Below, one piece after another: positions 6,192 to 11,506 of a stretch of DNA of 11,506 nucleotides. The stretch spans positions 1-11,506 of the forward strand of contig PWVY01000060.1 of assembly GCA_003561665.1 (NCBI GenBank), written 5' to 3'. The stretch comes from Thermoplasmata archaeon (GTDB taxonomy: Archaea > Thermoplasmatota > SW-10-69-26). Position numbers and translations under genes: made by a program. Under the pieces are notes generated by a model. The model worked only from the letters and a program-made list of their open reading frames with translations. It made no database searches and had not been told where the DNA came from. The first letter of the stretch is position 1. Every line of letters starts with the position of its first letter.

Positions 6192-6229
6192 TACTCATGA
6201 TTGAGTAACTACCTACGCTTTATGTAGGT
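6192..6229 (+). promoter_or_regulatory. Promoter and paired operator-like palindromes of the riboflavin cluster
   Basis: The A/T box CTTTATGTA (6218-6226) is centred 27 nt before the ribB GTG at 6249, the spacing expected for a leaderless archaeal transcript. It is embedded in a perfect inverted repeat, ACCTAC-N7-GTAGGT (6211-6229), which would cover both BRE and TATA. Immediately upstream lies a second perfect inverted repeat, TACTCA-TGAT-TGAGTA (6192-6207), where archaeal activators commonly bind. Repression by binding the first and activation or cooperative binding at the second is inferred. The regulator could be an RbkR-type protein elsewhere or the nearby winged-helix gene. The upstream repeat might instead help terminate eS17 transcription, but it has no T-run. 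Confidence 0.6.
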
Positions 6230-6248
6230 CAGCGGGGCTCGCTCCCCT

Positions 6249-6968
6249 GTGTCCGCTCCAACCCTGACGGTAGCCTCACCCGCGCTCGAAAGCGCCTGTA
6301 AAGCCCTGCAGAACGGGCACCCCGTCATGATCTACGACGGGGACGACCGTGAAGGCGAAGTCGACCTCTTCTTCCCCGCCCAGAACGCGACCCCTCACGC
6401 TATCCGACGCTTAAGGCGAGACGCAGGCGGTCTCGTCTTCGTCGCGCTCGGCCCCCAACTTCACGACGCGCTTGGTCTTCCCTTCCTCCACGAGGTTTAC
6501 GACCAAGCATCCGACACGTGGCCCACGCTCCAAGGCCTCACACCCGATGCCCTACCCTACGATGCACGATCCAGCTTCTCGCTCACGCTCAACCATCGCG
6601 ACACCTTCACCGGCATCACTGACAACGACCGGGCGTTGACCGTGAAGGAACTGGGTCGCTTGGCGAGCCTGGAACCCTGCATCGAACCAGATGCGCTTCG
6701 GGAACGCTTCACGGATCGCTTCCGAACCCCCGGCCACGTGCACCTTTGCTCGGCCGCAGAGGGCCTCCTCGACGCGCGCGAAGGCCACACGGAGCTTGCG
6801 ATCGCACTGACCCGCATCGCTGGGACCCCGGAAGCCCTCGTGGGGGCAGAGATCCTCGACGAAGACGATGCCATGAAGCCTTCCCGTGCCCGCCAACGCG
6901 CCGAAGCCAACGGGACGCCCTTCGTGGACGCCCAAGACATTCACGCCGCCTTCCAAGCCCACGACTAG
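6249..6968 (+). CDS. ribB: 3,4-dihydroxy-2-butanone 4-phosphate synthase
   Basis: 239 residues. It converts ribulose 5-phosphate into formate and 3,4-dihydroxy-2-butanone 4-phosphate, the four-carbon precursor of riboflavin. The diagnostic motifs are present: DGDDREGEVDLFF (30-42, active-site and Mg-binding acids), SLTLNHRDTFTGITDNDRA (111-129), and RTPGHVHLC then REGHTELA (159-184, with the GHTE metal/substrate residues). There is no fused GTP cyclohydrolase II domain, as usual in archaea, which make the pyrimidine branch differently. Start GTG 6249 is set by the TATA spacing, and residues before about 10 are not conserved. It is the first gene of the cluster; the next start is 76 nt away. 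Confidence 0.94.
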   Translation: MSAPTLTVASPALESACKALQNGHPVMIYDGDDREGEVDLFFPAQNATPHAIRRLRRDAGGLVFVALGPQLHDALGLPFLHEVYDQASDTWPTLQGLTPDALPYDARSSFSLTLNHRDTFTGITDNDRALTVKELGRLASLEPCIEPDALRERFTDRFRTPGHVHLCSAAEGLLDAREGHTELAIALTRIAGTPEALVGAEILDEDDAMKPSRARQRAEANGTPFVDAQDIHAAFQAHD

Positions 6969-7044
6969 CACCGGCCACCACGCCGAAAGGGCCACGCGCC
7001 GAGGGCACCATTCAAGGCACCCTCTCCTTATCCGCGCCCACGCC

Positions 7045-7521
7045 ATGCCCCCACCCCCGGACACAACCCGCGTGATGGCCGCGGGCGTCTTCGACCTCCT
7101 TCACCCCGGCCACATCCACTACCTTGAACAAGCCGCACAGCACGGCGACGAACTCGTCGTCGTCATCGCGCGCGATGCCAGCGTCCAGGAGCGCAAACAT
7201 CCCCCCATCCTCCCTGAGGAAACCCGAAGAACCCTCGTTCAAGCGCTCAAACCTGTCGACGAAGCCGTTCTCGGGGACGAGGAAGACCAACTCGCCACCG
7301 TTGAGCGCCTCCAACCCGACATCATCGCGCTTGGCCACGACGACTACCACGACGAAGAAGACATCAAAACCGCGTGCAAACGACGAGGCGTCGAGGTGAG
7401 CGTGGTCCGCGTCGACGAGCACGAGGACGACCTCGCCGGGACACGCGAGATCCTACGACGCATCTCCCGAAGCGAACGCTACCGATCCTACCTTTCAGAC
7501 CTCCAAGAGGACCCATCATGA
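7045..7521 (+). CDS. ribL: FAD synthase (FMN adenylyltransferase), archaeal RibL type
   Basis: 158 residues. A cytidylyltransferase-like nucleotidyltransferase: AAGVFDLLHPGHIHYLEQA (12-30) holds the nucleotide-binding HPGH at 20-23, LGHDDYHDEEDI (96-107) corresponds to the second nucleotide-contact region, and REILRRISRSE (134-144) takes the place of the C-terminal ISTT-type motif. Archaeal proteins of this size with this motif set transfer AMP from ATP or CTP-like donors to FMN, making FAD. The setting among rib genes supports RibL over a glycerol-3-phosphate or other cytidylyltransferase. The protein is strongly acidic. Start ATG 7045 adds about 9 Pro-rich residues before homology; ATG 7075 is an alternative. 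The stop overlaps ribC as ATGA. Confidence 0.9.
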   Translation: MPPPPDTTRVMAAGVFDLLHPGHIHYLEQAAQHGDELVVVIARDASVQERKHPPILPEETRRTLVQALKPVDEAVLGDEEDQLATVERLQPDIIALGHDDYHDEEDIKTACKRRGVEVSVVRVDEHEDDLAGTREILRRISRSERYRSYLSDLQEDPS

Positions 7522-8039
7522 CGAACGCGCGCATCGGGATCGCGGACACCACCTTCGCTCGCGTCGACATGGCCCAAACCGTGACCGAGACGATCGAAGC
7601 CTACGCCAACGATAGCGACGTGGAGGTCACCATCGAACACACCACCGTTCCCGGGTTCAAAGACCTTCCCGTCGCAGCCAAGAAACTCATCGAAGAACAA
7701 GGATGCGAGATCGTGCTCGCCCTAGGCCAAGCTGGGCCCGAACCCATCGACAAGCAATGTGCCCACGAAGCAAGCCTTGGCCTGCAACATGCCCAACTAG
7801 CCACGAACACGCATATCCTCGAAACCTTCATCCACACCGACGAAACCCCCCCGGGAGCGGACGGGGAACTGCGATGGCTTGCCGAGAACCGCGCTCGGGA
7901 ACACGCCCTGAACGCGCTGTGGATGCTCTTCGAACCCGACCGCATGAACCAACTGGCCGGGACCGGGCAACGCGAAGGATACCACGACGAAGGCCCCATC
8001 GAACAACCCCCCCAACCCCCCAAAGAGGAACCCGCATGA
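7518..8039 (+). CDS. ribC: Riboflavin synthase, archaeal type (RibC)
   Basis: 173 residues. It dismutates two 6,7-dimethyl-8-ribityllumazine molecules into riboflavin plus the pyrimidine. The archaeal enzyme is unrelated to bacterial RibE and paralogous to lumazine synthase. Recognisable blocks are GIADTTFARVDMA (7-19), TVPGFKDLPVAAKKL (43-57), CEIVLALGQAGPEPIDKQCAHEASLGLQHAQL (63-94), THILETFIH and RAREHA. The last 15 residues or so (GPIEQPPQPPKEEPA) are a Pro/Glu-rich extension beyond the usual 155-residue length. The start is coupled to ribL by ATGA with AAGAGGA at 7505-7511. The stop overlaps the ribH start the same way. Confidence 0.95.
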   Translation: MTNARIGIADTTFARVDMAQTVTETIEAYANDSDVEVTIEHTTVPGFKDLPVAAKKLIEEQGCEIVLALGQAGPEPIDKQCAHEASLGLQHAQLATNTHILETFIHTDETPPGADGELRWLAENRAREHALNALWMLFEPDRMNQLAGTGQREGYHDEGPIEQPPQPPKEEPA

Positions 8040-8443
8040 ACATCGCCATCATCGCTTCACGCTTCAACGAGAAGATCACGGACGCCATGGTGAACGCCGC
8101 AACGGAACAGATCGAAAACCTCGGACACACGCACACCCTCACGCTCCGCGTGCCTGGAGTCTACGACACGCCGTTGGCCGTTCACCGCGCCCTTGCTCGA
8201 GGCGATGTGGACGGAGCCGTCGTCATCGGAGCGGTCATCACGGGCGAGACCGACCACGATCAGATCCTCATGCACTCCACGGCCAAGACCCTGCAAGAGA
8301 TCAGCCTCGACCACGACAAACCCCTTTCCCTGGCCATCACGGGGCCTGGCATGACGGCGAAACAAGCCCACGACCGCATCGATTACGCCGCGCAAGGCGT
8401 CCAAGCCCTCGCAGAGCTTCACGAAGCCATCGAAGACGCCTGA
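8036..8443 (+). CDS. ribH: 6,7-dimethyl-8-ribityllumazine synthase
   Basis: 135 residues, the normal length. It condenses 5-amino-6-ribitylamino-uracil with the RibB product. Motifs: ASRFNEKIT (7-15, ring-stacking Phe10), VPGVYDTPLA (39-48), and IGAVITGETDHDQI (64-77) with the catalytic His74. ATG 8036 overlaps the ribC stop as ATGA and is preceded by AAGAGGA at 8023-8029, the same ribosome site and spacing as ribC. The 3' end overlaps the convergent DUF7282 gene by 25 nt. It is the last gene of the riboflavin cluster. Confidence 0.95.
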   Translation: MNIAIIASRFNEKITDAMVNAATEQIENLGHTHTLTLRVPGVYDTPLAVHRALARGDVDGAVVIGAVITGETDHDQILMHSTAKTLQEISLDHDKPLSLAITGPGMTAKQAHDRIDYAAQGVQALAELHEAIEDA

Positions 8444-8970
8444 CCGCGTCGTGTTGCACCCACGAGCACGCTTGCAACGCTCCATGCGAGCCCAAGGCTC
8501 AAAGGACCCGGACCCACCACCGCCTCCTGCGGGGGCACGCGCACGAACGCCTCATCCACCACGGCCCCCTCCTCGCCCTGATAAGCCCCGTCCTCTTCCC
8601 GGTTCGTCTCGAAGTACTCGAACCGCTCGTTCCCGTCCGTATCCCGATGCGGCATCGCGATGAGCAGCTGGTCCTCCTCGATCGGGGGATCCAAAACGAC
8701 CCTCACCTCCTCATGCGTCCCCGGTTCTAGGTACGCCGAGACACCCTGCACGCTCTCCTCCACGGGCCCCGTGTACAGCTTCTGGTTATGGATCACAACG
8801 AACCCTCCATCCTCCATGAACACGGCCTCCACGAGCACCGAGCCCCCGTCCGAGGCCTGATCCTCGAACGTCACCCATGCCCCCTCCTCCTGGGCCACGG
8901 CTCCACCTGCAAGAACCACGAACACGCCGACGACGATCCACGCACGCGCAACGATCCCGATGCCACGCAT
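8419..8970 (-). CDS. Secreted, probably membrane-anchored DUF7282-like protein
   Basis: 183 residues. A Sec-type signal peptide (basic start MRGIGIVARA, hydrophobic core 11-24, likely cleavage after AVA at 26) leads an extracellular beta-rich domain (about 31-145). It has VTFEDQASDGGSVLVEAVF, GGFVVIHNQ, GVSAYLEPGTHEEV, and AMPHRDTDGNERFEYF with a D-x-D-G-N loop that could bind calcium. This order of blocks matches the DUF7282 domain known mainly from haloarchaeal surface proteins; no function is established. A second hydrophobic stretch (155-171) followed by TRRG is a likely C-terminal membrane anchor. Start ATG 8970 fits the signal peptide. Sense-strand codons are G-ending, unlike the plus-strand neighbours. 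It is divergent from hutU and overlaps ribH tail to tail. Confidence 0.8.
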   Translation of the reverse strand: MRGIGIVARAWIVVGVFVVLAGGAVAQEEGAWVTFEDQASDGGSVLVEAVFMEDGGFVVIHNQKLYTGPVEESVQGVSAYLEPGTHEEVRVVLDPPIEEDQLLIAMPHRDTDGNERFEYFETNREEDGAYQGEEGAVVDEAFVRVPPQEAVVGPGPLSLGLAWSVASVLVGATRRGQASSMAS

Positions 8971-9020
8971 TAGCCGGGGGCCACGTCTGCCAAGGCCTTG
9001 GCTCTTGCTCTCCGCAGGGC

Positions 9021-9030
9021 TACGCTTTTC
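9021..9030 (+). promoter_or_regulatory. hutU: Weak TATA-like element for hutU
   Basis: TACGCTTTTC has its A/T core centred 27 nt before the hutU ATG. It shares TACGCTTT with the ribB promoter at nearly the same distance from the start. The core is weak, so this rests mainly on position. Confidence 0.35.
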
Positions 9031-9053
9031 CCCTCACCTCCCCTTCAACCCCT

Positions 9054-10709
9054 ATGCCCTCCACGAGCTTCAAAGCCCCCCGAGGCGACACCCGCACGTG
9101 CCCCACGTGGCGCTCCGAGGCCATCCTCCGCCTGTTATACAACAACCTCGAGAACGCTGAACGCCCGGAGGATCTGGTCGTGTACGGGGGCACAGGGCGC
9201 GCCGCCCGCTCCCACGAGGACCTGGAGCGCATCACGAGCGCGCTTGAAACGTTGCGTGACGACGAGACGCTCGTCGTGCAAAGCGGACGCGCCGTGGCCA
9301 CCTTCCCCACGCACGAGAACGCGCCCCGCGTCCTCATCGCGAACGCGAACCTCGTACCACGATGGTCGACGTGGGAGACGTTCAACGAGCTCGAGAAGCA
9401 AGGCCTAACGATGTACGGACAGATGACGGCCGGGTCCTGGTGCTACATCGGAACCCAGGGCATCATCCAGGGCACGTACGAAACGATGGCCGCCCTCGCC
9501 CGCCAACACTACGACGGGACGCTGGAAGGCCGGACCGTCCTCACCGGGGGCCTTGGAGGCATGGGCGGAGCTCAACCGTTAGCCGTCGAGATCGCGGGCG
9601 GGGCCTGCTTAGCCGTGGAGGTCGACGAAGCCCGAGCCGACAAACGCATCCAGCGAGGGTACTGCCAGGAGAAAACCCACAGCCTTGAGGAAGCCGTCGC
9701 CATCGTTGAAGACGCCGCAGAGCACGGCGAACCCACGAGCGTGGCCCTCATCGCGAACTGTGCAACCGCCTTGCCCCGGTTGCGTAAGGAAGGGTTCGAA
9801 CCCGACATCGTCACGGATCAAACCAGCGCGCATGATGCCCTGAACGGGTACATCCCCGCAGATGTTCCCCCCGAGGAGGCCCAAACCCTCCGCGAAGATG
9901 ATCCCGAGAAGTACCTCGAAGCATCGTACGCCTCCATGGCGGACCACTGCGAAGCCATGGTTGGGTTCCAAGACGACGGCAGCATCGTGTTCGATTACGG
10001 GAACAACCTTCGAGGCCAAGCCCAACAAGCCGGTTACGAACGAGCCTTCGCGTACCCGGGCTTCGTGAACGCCTACATCCGCCCCATGTTCTGCCGCGGC
10101 CGCGGTCCCTTCCGATGGGTCGCGCTCACGGGGGACGAGGAGGACCTGTGGGCCACGGACGACGTCGTGACGAGCATGTTCCCCGAGGACGAGACGCTCA
10201 ACCGATGGATCGAAGCGGCGCAAGAACGCGTCCCCTTCGAAGGCCTACCCGCGCGCGTTTGCTGGCTGGGGTTCGGGCAACGAGACCGCTTCGCCAAGAA
10301 GATCAACCGCATGGTCGCTGATGGTGACATCGGGCCCGTGGCCATCACGCGCGATCACCTCGACAGCGGCAGCGTCGCAAGCCCCTACCGCGAGACCGAG
10401 GGCATGAAGGATGGATCGGATGCGATCGCCGACTGGCCCCTGTTAAACGCATTGTTGAACGCCAGCGCGGGCGCGGATTTGATCGCGCTTCACAACGGAG
10501 GAGGGGTGGGCATCGGGCTGTCCACGCACGCGGGCATGATCGTGGTCGCTGACGGGACCCAAGAAGCGGAAAAACGCATCGAGAACGCGTTCATCACCGA
10601 CCCCGGGATGGGGGTTGCCCGGCACGCCGATGCCGGGTACAAGGAAGCTCAACGCATCGCGGAGGACACCGACGCGTTCTCCTGGTGGGGCACAAGGCAG
10701 GACCGGTAG
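9054..10709 (+). CDS. hutU: Urocanate hydratase (urocanase)
   Basis: 551 residues, full length for the family. It hydrates urocanate to 4-imidazolone-5-propionate using tightly bound NAD+, the second step of histidine breakdown. Hallmarks: GGTGRAARSHEDLERI (45-60), YGQMTAGSWCYIGTQGIIQG (121-140), GGLGGMGGAQPLA (165-177), YCQEKTHSLEEA (203-214), TDQTSAHDALNGY (254-266), FCRGRGPFRWVAL (346-358), RVCWLGFGQR (401-410) and SVASPYRETEGMKDGSDA (440-457). Cys403 lies where the functionally important Cys410 of the Pseudomonas enzyme would be, judged by motif and length. ATG 9054 was chosen since homology begins soon after; the frame stays open upstream. No hutH, hutI or hutG is within view. Confidence 0.95.
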   Translation: MPSTSFKAPRGDTRTCPTWRSEAILRLLYNNLENAERPEDLVVYGGTGRAARSHEDLERITSALETLRDDETLVVQSGRAVATFPTHENAPRVLIANANLVPRWSTWETFNELEKQGLTMYGQMTAGSWCYIGTQGIIQGTYETMAALARQHYDGTLEGRTVLTGGLGGMGGAQPLAVEIAGGACLAVEVDEARADKRIQRGYCQEKTHSLEEAVAIVEDAAEHGEPTSVALIANCATALPRLRKEGFEPDIVTDQTSAHDALNGYIPADVPPEEAQTLREDDPEKYLEASYASMADHCEAMVGFQDDGSIVFDYGNNLRGQAQQAGYERAFAYPGFVNAYIRPMFCRGRGPFRWVALTGDEEDLWATDDVVTSMFPEDETLNRWIEAAQERVPFEGLPARVCWLGFGQRDRFAKKINRMVADGDIGPVAITRDHLDSGSVASPYRETEGMKDGSDAIADWPLLNALLNASAGADLIALHNGGGVGIGLSTHAGMIVVADGTQEAEKRIENAFITDPGMGVARHADAGYKEAQRIAEDTDAFSWWGTRQDR

Positions 10710-10743
10710 GCTTACCCTTCTTCGACGGATCCACCCCCTAACC

Positions 10744-11506
10744 GTGGACGACACCGAGCCTCCCCGAACGATCCTCATCACGGGGGCCAACAGCGGCATC
10801 GGCGAAACGACCGCGCATGCGCTCGCCGACGACGGCCACCACGTGATCCTTTTGTGCCGCAACGAGCAAAAAGGCCAACGAACCCAACGTGCCATCCAAG
10901 AGGCCACCGGAAACGAGACCGTCGAACTGGAGCTGTGCGATCTCGCAAGCCAAGATCAGATCCGCGCCACCGCGAAAACGCTTCGCGAACGCCTCGATGC
11001 GATCGACACGCTCGTCAACAACGCCGGCCTCGTGCTCGACGAACGAACCTTCACCGAGGATGGGATCGAAACCCAATTCGCAACCAACCACCTGGCGCCC
11101 TTCCTCCTCACGCACGAAACCCTCCCGCTGCTTGAAGCAAGCCACGATGCACGCATCGTGACCGTTGCAAGCGAAGCCCATCGGAGCGCCGGACGCCTCC
11201 CCGAAGGCTTCCAGAACACGCAAGGCCGATACAGCGGCTTCCGCGTCTACGCACAAACCAAGCTCTACAACATCCTCTTCACCCTCCACCTTGCCCCACG
11301 CCTCCAACCCCACGGCATCACTGCCAACTGCCTGCACCCTGGCGTCGTCGCCAGCAACTTCGGCCGCCAAGGCCCCTGGTACGTGCGCTGGTTCATGAAG
11401 ATCGCGCACGTGTTCCTCCGCGACCCCGAACAAGGAGCCCAAACGAGCATCCACCTCGCCGCCGACCCCGAACCCAGCGACACGACAGGGGCCTACTTCA
11501 TCGACG
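10744..11506 (+). CDS. Short-chain dehydrogenase/reductase, 3' end cut by window edge
   Basis: Open from GTG 10744 to the last base (254 codons plus one nt), so the C-terminus is missing. It is a classical SDR: TGANSGIG (13-20) for the dinucleotide, CDL with Asp66, NNAG (92-95), Asn115, Ser143 in VASEAH, and the catalytic YAQTK (Tyr169, Lys173), followed by NCLHPGVV (195-202). The VASEAH and LHPGVV blocks resemble the retinol dehydrogenase-like/WWOX-like branch. The substrate is unknown and NAD(P) preference is not clear. It starts 34 nt after hutU, so co-transcription is possible, though an SDR has no fixed role in histidine breakdown. A short GGTA-GGCT-TACC inverted repeat (10705-10716) lies at the hutU stop. 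Full length is probably about 280-310 residues. Confidence 0.9.
   Translation, partial: MDDTEPPRTILITGANSGIGETTAHALADDGHHVILLCRNEQKGQRTQRAIQEATGNETVELELCDLASQDQIRATAKTLRERLDAIDTLVNNAGLVLDERTFTEDGIETQFATNHLAPFLLTHETLPLLEASHDARIVTVASEAHRSAGRLPEGFQNTQGRYSGFRVYAQTKLYNILFTLHLAPRLQPHGITANCLHPGVVASNFGRQGPWYVRWFMKIAHVFLRDPEQGAQTSIHLAADPEPSDTTGAYFID

Noticed and set aside
9609..10223. 204-codon minus-strand frame within hutU
   Set aside because: The plus strand is an unbroken, highly conserved urocanase here.
10738..11454. 238-codon minus-strand frame opposite the SDR
   Set aside because: The plus strand carries TGxxxGIG, NNAG and YxxxK in order, so this is a shadow of GC-rich codons.

Overview
The window is archaeal. 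It carries eukaryote/archaea-type ribosomal protein eS17, the archaea-specific riboflavin synthase (RibC), an archaeal-type FAD synthase (RibL), a tRNA gene with no encoded CCA, and A/T boxes about 27 nt before several start codons, as expected for leaderless transcripts. GC is high (roughly 60 percent by eye). A secreted DUF7282-type protein, common in haloarchaea, and a urocanate hydratase fit a euryarchaeote of the Halobacteria or Thermoplasmatota/Poseidoniia kind. eS17 and the oxidase subunit are not strongly acidic, so an extreme halophile is not required. I cannot place it more finely.

Layout. 1-149 (-) is the 5' part of a DUF1059 gene. 246-899 (+) is a HAD-family hydrolase, convergent with a two-gene minus-strand unit at 896-2217: a TrmJ-type tRNA methyltransferase downstream of a small two-helix membrane protein. 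tRNA-Cys(GCA) lies at 2377-2447 (-). 2585-5372 (+) is a three-gene, translationally coupled flavin/iron-sulfur dehydrogenase operon related to sarcosine/opine/proline dehydrogenases. A winged-helix regulator (5484-5933) and eS17 (5986-6186) follow. 6249-8443 (+) is a riboflavin/FAD cluster, ribB-ribL-ribC-ribH. A secreted DUF7282 protein is on the minus strand (8419-8970), divergent from urocanate hydratase hutU (9054-10709, +). An SDR oxidoreductase (10744 to the end, +) is cut by the window edge.

How the genes fit together. RibB makes the four-carbon donor from ribulose-5-phosphate, RibH condenses it to lumazine, RibC dismutates lumazine to riboflavin, and RibL adenylylates FMN to FAD. The pyrimidine branch and riboflavin kinase are not here. 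The dehydrogenase operon and the HAD, HutU and SDR genes have no visible pathway partners. The most interesting non-coding signal is the 62-nt gap before ribB: it holds two adjacent perfect inverted repeats, one over the TATA box and one just upstream. I saw no mobile element, CRISPR array or phage signature, and no intergenic stretch over 300 nt.
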